DNA of 64,000 bases from Labrys sp. KNU-23. Lineage in GTDB: Bacteria; Pseudomonadota; Alphaproteobacteria; Rhizobiales; Labraceae. The notes beneath the pieces were generated by a model that was not told the origin of the DNA, ran no database searches, and worked only from the letters and a program-made list of their open reading frames with translations. The stretch is taken from positions 4,909,501 through 4,973,500 of the forward strand of contig NZ_CP043489.1 in the NCBI RefSeq assembly GCF_008330945.1, in the 5' to 3' direction. This document shows positions 18,550-27,264 of the stretch, in pieces (within the stretch, counting starts at the first letter, position 1; every line of letters starts with the position of its first letter). The position numbers and the translations under genes are program-made.

Positions 18550-19965
18550 TCACCGATCCAGAACCCAGGTATCCTTGGTGCCGCCCCCCTGGCTTGAGTT
18601 CACCACCAGCGAGCCCTGCTTCAAAGCCACGCGGGTCAGGCCGCCCGGCACGATGCGAACCTTGTCCGAACCGGTGAGGACGAAGGGGCGCAGGTCGACA
18701 TGGCGTGGTGCGATACCCTCCTCGACATAGCAGGGGCAGGTGGAGAGCGCCAAGGTCGGCTGGGCGATGTAGCCGAAGGGATGGGCCTTCAGCTTGGCCC
18801 TGAAATCGGCGATCTCGGCCTTGCTGGCATGCGGGCCGATCAGCATGCCATAGCCGCCCGATCCGGAGACCTCCTTGACCACCAGGCTTTCCAGATTGTC
18901 GAGCACATAGGCCAGGGCCTCGGGCTCGCGGCAGCGATGCGTCGGTACGTTCTGCAGAATCGGCTCCTCGCCGAGGAAGAAGCGCACGATGTCGGGCATG
19001 TAGGAATAGACGGCCTTGTCGTCGGCGACACCGGTGCCGACCGCATTGGTCAGCGTGACATTGCCGGCGCGATAGGCGGTCATCAGGCCGGGAACGCCGA
19101 GGGCCGAATCCGGGCGGAAGGCCAGGGGATCGAGGAAGTCGTCGTCGATGCGCCGGTAGATCACGTCGACCCGGCGAGGCCCCTCCGTGGTGCGCATATA
19201 GACGATCTCGTCCCGCACGAAGAGGTCGCGCCCCTCGACGATCTCGATGCCGAGGCGATCGGCCAGGAAGGAATGCTCGTAATAGGCCGAGTTGTACATG
19301 CCCGGGGTGAGCAGCACCACGACCGGATCGCGCGAAGCCGAGCGCGGGGCGATCGAGCGCAGCGTGGCGAGCAGTTCGTCCGTATAGTTCTCGACCGGGG
19401 CGATGCGATGGCGCGCCACCACTTCCGGAAACAGGCGCATGGTGACTTCGCGGTTCTCCAGCATGTAGGAGACGCCGGAGGGCGTGCGGGCATTGTCCTC
19501 GAGTACGTAGAACGTATCGGCGTCGACGCGCACGATGTCGATGCCTGCAATATGGACATAGACGTCGTGTGGTACGCTCTGGCCCGCCATTTCGGGGCGG
19601 AAGGCCGGGTTGTTGAAGATCAGGTCCTCCGGTACCACGCCGGCGCGCACCACTTCACGTTTGCCGTAGACGTCCTTGATATACATGTTGAGCGCGCGCA
19701 CGCGCTGTTCGAGGCCCCGCTTGAGCGTGGTCCATTCCTGCGCCGCCAGGATGCGAGGAATGATGTCGAAGGGGATCAGGCGCTCGGCCCCGTCCTTGTC
19801 GCCATAGACGGCGAAGGTGATGCCGATGCGCCGGAACAAGAGCTCGGCCTCGTTGCGTCGGTGGGTCAGTAATTCCTTGGGGGCCGTGGACAGCCACTGC
19901 GCGAGATCGGCGTAGGCGGGGCGGATGGAGCCGTCGCTCAGGGTCATCTCATCGAACGCCGCCAT
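18550..19965 (-). CDS. Circularly permuted type 2 ATP-grasp protein
   Basis: A 471-residue member of the circularly permuted ATP-grasp type 2 family (PF14403/PF04174 group), predicted to form amide bonds using ATP. Family stretches include GIRPAYADLAQWL-like N-terminus, YGDKDGAERLIPFDIIPRIL, HVAGIDIVR-type (here HIAGIDIVRVDADTFYVLED), NARTPSGVSYMLENREV and the C-terminal STCPCYVEEGIAPRHVDLRP. The ATG at 19965 is preferred because GGAGGG lies 6 nt upstream. It starts the three-gene set with alpha-E and the transglutaminase-like gene; substrates are unknown. Confidence 0.92.
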   Translation of the reverse strand: MAAFDEMTLSDGSIRPAYADLAQWLSTAPKELLTHRRNEAELLFRRIGITFAVYGDKDGAERLIPFDIIPRILAAQEWTTLKRGLEQRVRALNMYIKDVYGKREVVRAGVVPEDLIFNNPAFRPEMAGQSVPHDVYVHIAGIDIVRVDADTFYVLEDNARTPSGVSYMLENREVTMRLFPEVVARHRIAPVENYTDELLATLRSIAPRSASRDPVVVLLTPGMYNSAYYEHSFLADRLGIEIVEGRDLFVRDEIVYMRTTEGPRRVDVIYRRIDDDFLDPLAFRPDSALGVPGLMTAYRAGNVTLTNAVGTGVADDKAVYSYMPDIVRFFLGEEPILQNVPTHRCREPEALAYVLDNLESLVVKEVSGSGGYGMLIGPHASKAEIADFRAKLKAHPFGYIAQPTLALSTCPCYVEEGIAPRHVDLRPFVLTGSDKVRIVPGGLTRVALKQGSLVVNSSQGGGTKDTWVLDR

Positions 19966-20160
19966 GCATTCCCTCCAGACGTGCAATCTGGCGTTACATT
20001 GAGCGAGATCGTGCAAGGCGGCAAGCGGTCTGCGCTATCGATTGATGAGATCGTGAGCAGAATTGCAGATTTGCCTACCGCAAAGGCAGCTTGCCTGTCG
20101 CACTGGCATCGTTTGCCTGAAATCGTGGCTAGCGGCGGTCGAGATGGCGGGCGCCCTCGG

Positions 20161-21498
20161 TTACCGGGGATTGACGAGTGAGGCAGGCAGGCGCAGCACG
20201 GCGAGGCTGCCGATCGCGATGAGGGCTGCAAGGCAGTAGAGCGCAAGCGATGAGCTCTGAGTCGCATCACGCATCCAGCCGATGAAATAGGGGGCGAGAA
20301 AGGCTGCGACATTGCCGAGCGAACTCACGAAGGCGATGCCTGCCGCCAGGACCGACGCAGACATGAAGACGGGTGGCAATTGCCAGAACAAGGGCAGGGA
20401 GGTGCTGGCGCCCATGCCGGCGATCGTCAATCCAACCATGGTCGATACCGGATTGTCGGGATCGAGGCCGACGATGGCGAGGCCGCAGGCCGCCATCAGC
20501 AGCGGAATACAAAGATGCCAGCGGCGCTCCCTGAACCGATCCGATGAAAGGCCGGCGGCGAGCATGAAGACGCAGCCCGCCAGATAAGGCACGGCGCTGA
20601 GGAGCCCGATCCTCATGTCGCTGGTGATGCCAGCACCGTTGATCAGGGCCGGCGTCCAGAAGGCGATCGTATTCACGGCAAGCATGACAGCGAAATAGAT
20701 GCCGACCAGTTGCCAGACCCTGGGATCGCGAATGCATTGAGAAAGCGAGACATTCGCTGTCGGCTTTTGTTCGGCAGCGAGGGTTGCCATCAGGTGATCC
20801 TTCTGCGCTTCACTCAACCACGAGGCATCACGCACGGTGTCCGGTAGCGCAGCATAGACGACGAAGGCCAGCAGGATGACGGGCAGGCCTTCGAGCAGGA
20901 ACATCCACTGCCAGCCGCGCAGGCCGGCGACGGTGTTGAAGCTTTCGAGAATGCTGCCCGAAATCGGGCCGCCGAGCAGGCCGGCCGCCGGCACGGCGAG
21001 AGCGAAGAGCGCCGTGATCTGGCCGCGTCGGCGCTGTGGAAACCAGCGGTTGATATAGACGAGAACGCCGGGGAAAAAGCCGGCCTCGGCGATGCCGAGA
21101 AGGAGGCGCAGGCCGTAGAATTGCTGGGCGGAGGTCACCAGCAAGGTCGAGGCCGAGAGAATTCCCCAGACGAGCATGATGAGGGTGATACCGCGCCGCG
21201 GGCCGAGCTTGTCCAGCATCACATTGCTCGGCACGCCGAACAGGGCATAGGCGACGAAGAAGAGGCCTGCCCCCAACCCATAGGCGGTGTTGCTGAAGCC
21301 GAGGTCGGAGGTCATCTGCAGTTTGGCAAAGCCGATATTGATGCGGTCGAGATGGGCGAAGACGTAGCAAGCCAGCAACAGGGGCATGATCCTCCAGGCA
21401 GTGACCCGATGGATCGCGTTTCCGACTGCCCGGGTATCCGGGTCGATCGCGAACTCACGCGCAGCGACATCCCCTTGCGAATAGCCCTGATTGGCCAC
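20161..21498 (-). CDS. MFS transporter, anion:cation symporter (ACS) type
   Basis: A 445-residue major-facilitator transporter with twelve predicted spans. The first span region (RIMPLLLACYVFAHLDRINI, then GFAKLQM) and the loop RWFPQRRRGQITALF are typical of the anion:cation symporter family, which moves tartrate, phthalate, glucarate, 4-hydroxyphenylacetate and similar organic acids with protons. No catabolic gene is adjacent in the same operon, so the substrate is open. A family-B repeat lies between it and the LysR gene. Confidence 0.9.
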   Translation of the reverse strand: MANQGYSQGDVAAREFAIDPDTRAVGNAIHRVTAWRIMPLLLACYVFAHLDRINIGFAKLQMTSDLGFSNTAYGLGAGLFFVAYALFGVPSNVMLDKLGPRRGITLIMLVWGILSASTLLVTSAQQFYGLRLLLGIAEAGFFPGVLVYINRWFPQRRRGQITALFALAVPAAGLLGGPISGSILESFNTVAGLRGWQWMFLLEGLPVILLAFVVYAALPDTVRDASWLSEAQKDHLMATLAAEQKPTANVSLSQCIRDPRVWQLVGIYFAVMLAVNTIAFWTPALINGAGITSDMRIGLLSAVPYLAGCVFMLAAGLSSDRFRERRWHLCIPLLMAACGLAIVGLDPDNPVSTMVGLTIAGMGASTSLPLFWQLPPVFMSASVLAAGIAFVSSLGNVAAFLAPYFIGWMRDATQSSSLALYCLAALIAIGSLAVLRLPASLVNPR

Positions 21499-21731
21499 GG
21501 CTTCCTCCTGTCGCCCTCGATCTGTCGCCTCGAAGCATGCTTGCCGAGAAGAACGATCGGGATTTCTTGATACTTAATATGTTAATTAAATAAGGGATAA
21601 CCCCATTCGCGCCCGATGGCAAGGGGATGGCGTTCTCGCACCTGGATGGCAGCGAACGGCAGGATTAGCGATCGACCTGGGAAGGCGCGTCTTCAGAGGC
21701 CAACGCAGTGCACCTGAGTGTCCTCGTGTTT

Positions 21732-21835
21732 GCTCGACCTTTGTCATTGCCGGGCTTGACCCGGCAATCCAGCCTGGATCCCCGCGTTGCGCAGGAGGCT
21801 TCTGGATAGCCGGGTCAAGCCCGGCTATGACAATT
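21732..21835. repeat. Dispersed intergenic repeat, family B, copy 2
   Basis: The first 41 nt equal 14227-14267. The second half (ATAGCCGGGTCAAGCCCGGC then TATGAC) is complementary to the first, so the element can form one long hairpin. It lies between the MFS gene and the LysR gene. Confidence 0.8.
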
Positions 21836-21872
21836 CGGAACGTTTTCTTCCCGGATGACCCGCATTGCGCCT

Positions 21873-22790
21873 TCAGAGGCCGACTTCGTTGCTCATCAAG
21901 CGGGAAAGGTTGGCGACGAGTATGTCGATGGCGGCACGCACGCGCAGCGGCTGCAACGGAGAGCGCGGCCAGAGGGCATGGACATCGAAGACCAGGCCCG
22001 GATGTTCGGTCAGCACCCGGATCAACTCCCCCCTGCGCACGCGGTCGGCCACCAGCCAGCAGGGCATCCAGGCAAGGCCCGCTCCGGCCACCGCGGCATC
22101 GGCGACGGCATCGAGGGCATCGAAGATGAAGCGGCTCCTGGGCATGATCTCCACCGAAGGCCCACCCATCACCGGAAACAGCCATGACCGGGGCTGGCCC
22201 GAACGGCCGTAGAGAATGGCCTGATGGTCGGCGAGGGCGGCCAGGGTGAGTGGCGCGCCATGTTCGCGCAGATAGGCGGGGGCAGCGCACACCGTCATGC
22301 GCTGCTGGGCGACGCGGCGCGTGATCAGGTTCATGTCGGATTCGAGGGCACCGTTGCGAATGGCGAGGTCATAGCCTTCCTCGATCAGATCGACGCGCCT
22401 GTCGTTGAAATTGAGTTCGAGTTCGAGAGCCGGATGCTGGGCCGCGAGCTTGAGCAGAAGCGGCGCGACGCAGGCGCGCCCGAACAAGGCCGGCATGGTG
22501 ACGCGCAGCCGGCCACTGACGTCGCGCCGGCCGCTGTCGAGCATGGCCTCGCCGTCGCGGATCTCGGCCAGCGCCCGCAGGCAGCGCTCGTAGAAGACCT
22601 GGCCGTCCTCGGTCAGCGCCTGGCTGCGCGTGGTGCGATGGAACAGCCGGGCGCCCAGCCGTTCTTCGAGCCGGGCGATCGATTTGCCGACCGCCGAGCG
22701 CGAGAGGTTGAGCCGCTGGGCAGCGGCAGCAAACCCGCCGGCCTCTGCCGCTTCGACGAAGACCGAGACACCCGTGAGACGATCCACCAT
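21873..22790 (-). CDS. LysR-family transcriptional regulator
   Basis: A 305-residue LysR regulator. The N-terminal helix-turn-helix reads VFVEAAEAGGFAAAAQRLNL and SRSAVGKSIARLEERLGARL, and the effector domain follows (GRLRVTMPALFGRACVAPLL). It is of the group that typically controls a divergently transcribed oxidoreductase. The divergent alcohol-dehydrogenase-like gene starts 111 bp away, with an inverted repeat between them that could be its operator. Confidence 0.92.
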   Translation of the reverse strand: MVDRLTGVSVFVEAAEAGGFAAAAQRLNLSRSAVGKSIARLEERLGARLFHRTTRSQALTEDGQVFYERCLRALAEIRDGEAMLDSGRRDVSGRLRVTMPALFGRACVAPLLLKLAAQHPALELELNFNDRRVDLIEEGYDLAIRNGALESDMNLITRRVAQQRMTVCAAPAYLREHGAPLTLAALADHQAILYGRSGQPRSWLFPVMGGPSVEIMPRSRFIFDALDAVADAAVAGAGLAWMPCWLVADRVRRGELIRVLTEHPGLVFDVHALWPRSPLQPLRVRAAIDILVANLSRLMSNEVGL

Positions 22791-22814
22791 TGCAAGGACG
22801 ATCTTGTAGATAAA

Positions 22815-22856
22815 ATAGAACCAATGATCGGAAATTATATCGCCACTGGTTCCTAT
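22815..22856. promoter_or_regulatory. Inverted repeat in the LysR/dehydrogenase divergent promoter
   Basis: ATAGAACCA (22815-22823) faces TGGTTCCTAT (22847-22856), complementary apart from one extra base. It is centred in the 111-bp spacer between the divergent LysR and alcohol-dehydrogenase genes. Position and symmetry fit a LysR-regulator operator; binding is inference. Confidence 0.5.
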
Positions 22857-22901
22857 AATTCAACATTACTGTGCCGCTCTCACATCCGATGGAGAATGGC
22901 G

Positions 22902-23930
22902 ATGACGGAGCAGATGAAACGGTGGTCCATGAATGCAATCGGGCGCGATCGGCTCGTGTTCGAACAAGTGCCGAAGCCCAGGCCGGCGCCGGGCGAGATC
23001 CTGGTCAAGGTGACGGCCGTTTCCCTGAATTATCGAGACAAGCTGGTGATCGAGACCGGCTTTGGCCAGCCTCTGGCCTTCCCCTTCACCCCGGCATCGG
23101 ACATGGCGGGTGTCGTCGACGCCGTCGGTGAGGGAAGTGCGCGTTTCAGGCCTGGCGACCGGGTGATCTCCACCTTCATTCCCGGCTGGATCGACGGGCT
23201 GAACGACGGCACGGCCCGGGTGCCGCCCTACCGCACCTTGGGCGGCATGCGATCCGGCGTGCTTGCCGACTATGTCGCCTTTCCCGAGGACTGGTTCACC
23301 TTGGCGCCGGTGACGCTCGACGATGCCGCCGCGAGCACCTTGCCGGTGGCTGGGCTGACGGCCTGGTTCGCGCTGGTGGAACGCGGCGCGCCCCTGGCGG
23401 GCAAGACCGTGCTGGTGCAGGGCACCGGCGGGGTCTCGCTGTTCGGGCTGCAGATTGCCAAGGCCGCCGGGGCCAGGGTGATCGTCACGTCCGGCAGCGC
23501 CGACAAGCTGGCGCGGGCCCGGGAACTCGGGGCCGACCTTGGCATCGATCGCAGCCGCGAAGACTGGGTGGAGGCTACCCATCGCCTGACGGGCGATCGT
23601 GGTGCCGATCACATCCTGGAAATTGCCGGGGGCGCCAATCTGGGGCAGTCCGTCCAGGCGGCGGCGATGGGAGGGCGCATCTCGGTCATAGGCGTGCTGG
23701 AAGGCATCGAGGTCTCAGCGCCGGTGGTTCCCCTGATGCTCAAGGGTCTGACGGTCCAGGGCATCGGCGTCGGCCATCGCCGGGCACAGGAGGATCTGGT
23801 GCGGGCCGTCGATGCGCTCGGCCTGGAGCCGGTCATCGACAAGCGCTATGGCTTTGCCGAGCTTCCGGCCGCGCTCGATCATCTCGATCGCGGCGCCTTC
23901 GGCAAGATCGTGATCGAGACGGCACGATAG
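22902..23930 (+). CDS. Zinc-type alcohol dehydrogenase / quinone-oxidoreductase-like MDR protein
   Basis: A 342-residue medium-chain dehydrogenase/reductase: N-terminal GroES-like domain (LVFEQVPKPRPAPGEILVKV, FTPASDMAGVVDAVGEG, FRPGDRV) and a C-terminal Rossmann domain (KTVLVQGTGGVSLFGLQIAK). The catalytic and structural zinc cysteines of classical alcohol dehydrogenases are absent, so it is more likely a zinc-free NAD(P)H:quinone or enoyl/alkenal reductase-type enzyme. The ATG at 22902 is 7 nt after GGAG; the ATG at 22896 is too close to it. It is divergent from the LysR gene. Confidence 0.9.
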   Translation: MTEQMKRWSMNAIGRDRLVFEQVPKPRPAPGEILVKVTAVSLNYRDKLVIETGFGQPLAFPFTPASDMAGVVDAVGEGSARFRPGDRVISTFIPGWIDGLNDGTARVPPYRTLGGMRSGVLADYVAFPEDWFTLAPVTLDDAAASTLPVAGLTAWFALVERGAPLAGKTVLVQGTGGVSLFGLQIAKAAGARVIVTSGSADKLARARELGADLGIDRSREDWVEATHRLTGDRGADHILEIAGGANLGQSVQAAAMGGRISVIGVLEGIEVSAPVVPLMLKGLTVQGIGVGHRRAQEDLVRAVDALGLEPVIDKRYGFAELPAALDHLDRGAFGKIVIETAR

Positions 23931-23969
23931 CTGGAAGGGGGTGCCGTGCCTGGCACTCCAACTGTAGCG

Positions 23970-24569
23970 TCATGCTGCGACCGCCGTCTTGCCGAAGAGG
24001 TGCAAGGCGGCATGGTAGAGCAGCATGATGGTCTTGCCGTCGCGGATCTCGCCACGCACGATCATCGCCAGGGCTTCATCGATGTCGATTTCGAGGAGGT
24101 CGATGTCCTCGCCTTCCTCGGCCTGGCCACCGCCTGTCCCGACACGGTCGCCGGGGCTGTAGGGCGCGACGAAGAAATAGAGCTTCTCGGTCACCGAGCC
24201 AGGGCTCATGTAGGCCTCCATCACGCGCCGTACTTCGTGGATCCGGAAGCCGGTCTCCTCCTCGGTCTCCGCCCGTATGCGCTCCTCCGGACCTGCATTG
24301 TCGAGCAGGCCCGCCGGAGCTTCGATCAGGAGGTCGTCACAGCCATTGACGAAGGCCGGATAGCGGAACTGGCGCGTGAGGATGACGGTGCGCCGCGAGG
24401 GGTCGTAAAGCAGGATGGTGGCGCCGTTGCCGCGGTCATAGGTCTCCCGGCTCTGCCTTTGCCAGGTCCCATCGCCGCGACGATAGAGAAACGTCGTCTT
24501 CTTCAGGACATACCAGTTGTCAGAGAGGAGCTCGACGTCCTCAACCCGTACCCGATCCGCTACGCTCAT
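23970..24569 (-). CDS. nudK: NUDIX hydrolase, GDP-mannose pyrophosphatase NudK-like
   Basis: A 199-residue Nudix enzyme closely following the NudK pattern: LLSDNWYVLKKTTFLYRR, QSRETYDRGNGATILLYDP, VILTRQFRYPAFVNG, AGLLDNAGPEERIRAETEEE then TGF (Nudix box), YMSPGSVTEKLYFFVAPYS and GEIRDGKTIMLL. NudK hydrolyses GDP-mannose and related nucleotide sugars to NMP and sugar phosphate. The ATG at 24569 has GAGAGG upstream. It is divergent from a DeoR regulator, whose operator may control both genes. Confidence 0.9.
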   Translation of the reverse strand: MSVADRVRVEDVELLSDNWYVLKKTTFLYRRGDGTWQRQSRETYDRGNGATILLYDPSRRTVILTRQFRYPAFVNGCDDLLIEAPAGLLDNAGPEERIRAETEEETGFRIHEVRRVMEAYMSPGSVTEKLYFFVAPYSPGDRVGTGGGQAEEGEDIDLLEIDIDEALAMIVRGEIRDGKTIMLLYHAALHLFGKTAVAA

Positions 24570-24618
24570 CGAAACCTCTCTGCGCGAAATGTCGTGTTTT
24601 CCTTGAATGCAATCCAGA

Positions 24619-24656
24619 TTTCGTGCAATTTCGTGCATAGTCAAGAAAATTCGTGA
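24619..24656. promoter_or_regulatory. Direct TTTCGTGCA repeats in the nudK/deoR divergent promoter
   Basis: TTTCGTGCA occurs at 24619-24627 and again at 24629-24637, ten bp apart (one helical turn), with a related ATTCGTGA at 24649-24656 just before the DeoR start. Tandem in-phase sites in a 98-bp divergent spacer suit an operator for the DeoR-type regulator. Binding is inferred. Confidence 0.5.
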
Positions 24657-24667
24657 GGCGACGGATC

Positions 24668-25423
24668 ATGCTCACAAGCGAGCGCAAGGCCTATATTCTC
24701 GAGGTCCTCAGCCGGGACGGACGTGTCGTCGCCAAGGCCGTCAGCCGGGAACTGGATCTGTCCGAGGATACGATCCGCCGGGATCTGCGCGAATTGGCGG
24801 GCGAGGGGCTACTGCAGCGTGTCCATGGCGGCGCCCTGCCGGCCTCGCCGGCCATGGGGGATCTCGTTCAGCGCCGCGAGGTCTCAGTGGCCGGCAAGGT
24901 CGCCATCGGCCGCGCGGCCGCGCGCCTGGTGCGCCCGGGACAGGTCGTCATGCTCGACGGCGGCACCACGGCGGTACAGCTAGCGCGCCATCTCGATCCC
25001 AGTCTCAAGGCCATGGTGGTGACCCATAGCCCGAACGTGGCGGTCGAACTCGCGGGGCATGCCGGCATCGAGGTGGAGCTGATCGGCGGCCGGCTGTTCC
25101 GTCACTCCATGGTTGTCGTGGGTGCCGTTGCCGCCGAAGCGATCGCCCGTATCCGAGCCGACATCTATTTCATGGGCGTGACGGGCATTCATGCCGAGAT
25201 AGGCCTGACCACCGGCGACAGCGAGGAGGCAGCCATCAAGCGGGCGCTGCGCCGGCAGGCTGCGGAAACCGTGGTGCTGGCGTCGCGGGAAAAGCTCGGA
25301 GCGGCTTCGCCCTTTCGTGTCGCGGACGTCGGCGAGATCGACATGATGGTGGTGGAGGAGGATACGCCCGATCAAGCCGTCGACCCCTTCGGTGCCCTCG
25401 GCGTCACCGTCATCCGGGCATGA
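24668..25423 (+). CDS. DeoR/GlpR-family transcriptional regulator
   Basis: A 251-residue DeoR regulator. The helix-turn-helix reads ERKAYILEVLSRDGRVVAKA and LDLSEDTIRRDLRELAGEGL, followed by QRVHGGALP and a DeoRC sugar-phosphate-sensing domain (GQVVMLDGGTTAVQLARHL, EVELIGGRLFRHSMVVVG, IYFMGVTGIHAEIGLTTGDS). The ATG at 24668 is preferred over an upstream in-frame GTG at 24653. Effectors are usually phosphorylated sugars. Divergent to nudK, so it may sense a nucleotide-sugar breakdown product. Confidence 0.92.
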   Translation: MLTSERKAYILEVLSRDGRVVAKAVSRELDLSEDTIRRDLRELAGEGLLQRVHGGALPASPAMGDLVQRREVSVAGKVAIGRAAARLVRPGQVVMLDGGTTAVQLARHLDPSLKAMVVTHSPNVAVELAGHAGIEVELIGGRLFRHSMVVVGAVAAEAIARIRADIYFMGVTGIHAEIGLTTGDSEEAAIKRALRRQAAETVVLASREKLGAASPFRVADVGEIDMMVVEEDTPDQAVDPFGALGVTVIRA

Positions 25424-25579
25424 TGTCCCAATGCCGGATGGAAATGGTCCCAGGTTTCGGCTCTGTCGGGCGAGGGCGTTTACCGGGGAATTCGTTGGAT
25501 TTCTTGATCAAGGCAATGCGCTGGAACATGACTTTGGTGCGCATGGCTGTTCCGGGCGAGGATGTTGCCAGGGCGCCCT

Positions 25580-26335
25580 TCAGAACAGGCGCTGCGCCTT
25601 CAGGCTGACATGGCCATCGCGGCCGATGATGATGTGGTCATGCACCACGATGCCGAGCGGCCCGGCGACATCGGCGATGGTGCGCGTCATCGATACGTCC
25701 GCCGAGGACGGAGAGGGATCGCCGGAGGGGTGATTGTGCACGAGGATCAGGGCGGTGGCCGAAAGCTCCAGCGCCCGCTTCACCACCTCGCGGGGGTATA
25801 CGGGCGTATGATTGACCGTGCCCCTTTGCTGCACTTCGTCGGCGATCAGGCCGTTCTTGGTGTCGAGGAAGAGGATGCGGAAGATTTCGCGCTCGGCAAA
25901 GGCCATGGTGCTGCGGCAATAATCGATGAGCGCCGCCGAGGTCGACAGCACCGGCCGCTTGGCAATGCCGCCCTTGGCGAGGCGATGGCCGGCCGCCTCG
26001 ACGATCTTGAGATCCCCGGCCACGCCGTCGCTGACGCCGTCGACCTCCTTGAGCCGGGCGATCGGGGCACCCAGGACCTCGGCCAACGAGCCGAAGCGGG
26101 TGATCAGCGCTTTCGCAAGCGGCTTGACGTCCCGGCGCGGAATGGAGCGGAACAGCAGGAGTTCGAGGAGTTCATAGTCGGGCAGCCGGCCCTCGGCCTC
26201 GGCGAAGCGCTGGCGCAGCCTCTCGCGATGGCCGTGATAATGCGGCTCCGGCGGTTCGCCGGCTGACGGGAACAGGGGGGCTTCGCCCAGGCCAGGAAGC
26301 GGGGCGTCCGGCAATGGCGAGCGCCCCTTCTTCAT
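25580..26335 (-). CDS. radC: RadC-family JAB/MPN-domain protein
   Basis: A 251-residue RadC-like protein: an N-terminal helix-hairpin-helix part (HRERLRQRFAEAEGRLPDYE, SLAEVLGAPIARLKEVDGVS) and a C-terminal JAMM metalloprotease-like domain with the metal motif HNHPSGDPSPSSADVSMT. The name is historical; a direct DNA-repair role for the family is doubtful and the activity is unknown. Its start lies directly against the stop of the methionine aminopeptidase gene upstream (26336), so they form an operon, an arrangement common in Hyphomicrobiales. Confidence 0.93.
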   Translation of the reverse strand: MKKGRSPLPDAPLPGLGEAPLFPSAGEPPEPHYHGHRERLRQRFAEAEGRLPDYELLELLLFRSIPRRDVKPLAKALITRFGSLAEVLGAPIARLKEVDGVSDGVAGDLKIVEAAGHRLAKGGIAKRPVLSTSAALIDYCRSTMAFAEREIFRILFLDTKNGLIADEVQQRGTVNHTPVYPREVVKRALELSATALILVHNHPSGDPSPSSADVSMTRTIADVAGPLGIVVHDHIIIGRDGHVSLKAQRLF

Positions 26336-27166
26336 TCAGGCAGCCTTGGCGTAGGGCGGCTGGTTCAACTCACCGGGGGAGAGGGTGAAGATCTCGACGC
26401 CGGTCTCGGTCACACCGACGCTGTGCTCGAACTGGGCCGAGAGCGAGCGGTCACGCGTCACGGCGGTCCAGCCGTCATTGAGCACCTTCACATCCGGGCG
26501 GCCGAGATTGATCATCGGCTCCACCGTGAAGAACATGCCCGGCTTGAGCACCACGCCTTCGCCGCGCCGACCGTAATGCAGGATGTTGGGCTCGTCGTGG
26601 AACAGGCGGCCGAGGCCGTGGCCGCAGAAATCGCGCACTACCGAGCAGCGCTCGGCTTCGGCATAGCTCTGGATGGCGTAGCCGATATCGCCGGTGGTCG
26701 CGCCCGGCTTGATGACGTTGATGCCGCGCATCATCGCCTCATAGGTGACTTCCATCAGCCGCTCGGCGCGGCGGGCGATGTCGCCGGCTGCATACATGCG
26801 GCTGGAATCACCATGCCAGCCATCGAGCACCACGGTGTAGTCGATGTTGAGGATGACGCCATCCTGCAGCGGCTTGTCGTCGGGAATGCCGTGGCAGACG
26901 ACGTGGTTGAGCGAAATGCAGCTCGACTTGCGATAGCCGCGATAGAACAAGGTGGCCGGGTAAGCCTTGTTGTCCATCGCGAATTCGAACAGCATCCGGT
27001 CGAGCTGATTGGTGGTGACGCCGGGCTTGACCGCGTCCACCATCAGGTCCAGCCCCTGGGCCGCAAGCCTGCCCGCCGCGCGCATGCCGGCAAAGGCCTC
27101 CGGGCCATGGATCTTGATCTGGCCGTTCTTGCGCTGGGGAGACAGTTCTGCGTCGATGAAGCTCAT
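26336..27166 (-). CDS. map: Type I methionine aminopeptidase
   Basis: A 276-residue cytoplasmic metalloenzyme that removes the initiator methionine from new proteins. Family motifs are clear: SLNHVVCHGIPDDKPLQDGV, the metal ligands in NIDYTVVLDGWHGDSSRMYA (two Asp), FCGHGLGRLFHDEPNILHYG (His), FTVEPMINLG (Glu) and SAQFEHSVGVTETG (Glu). It is essential in most bacteria. It is followed without a gap by radC. Confidence 0.95.
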   Translation of the reverse strand: MSFIDAELSPQRKNGQIKIHGPEAFAGMRAAGRLAAQGLDLMVDAVKPGVTTNQLDRMLFEFAMDNKAYPATLFYRGYRKSSCISLNHVVCHGIPDDKPLQDGVILNIDYTVVLDGWHGDSSRMYAAGDIARRAERLMEVTYEAMMRGINVIKPGATTGDIGYAIQSYAEAERCSVVRDFCGHGLGRLFHDEPNILHYGRRGEGVVLKPGMFFTVEPMINLGRPDVKVLNDGWTAVTRDRSLSAQFEHSVGVTETGVEIFTLSPGELNQPPYAKAA

Positions 27167-27264
27167 GAAACTACCTGATTAAACGTGTGCGATTCTTATG
27201 CCATTTGGGGATGCGGGCAGGAAAGAGAATTCTGAATGCCGCATGGCTGCCTTGTGATCTTGCC

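Noticed and set aside
19981..20181. A 66-residue open frame between the ATP-grasp and MFS genes
   Set aside because: It overlaps the end of the MFS gene, lacks a ribosome site and shows no motif.
22224..22895. A 220-residue N-terminal extension of the MDR dehydrogenase
   Set aside because: The open frame continues upstream across the LysR gene on the other strand; the dehydrogenase domain starts at the ATG at 22902 with a ribosome site.
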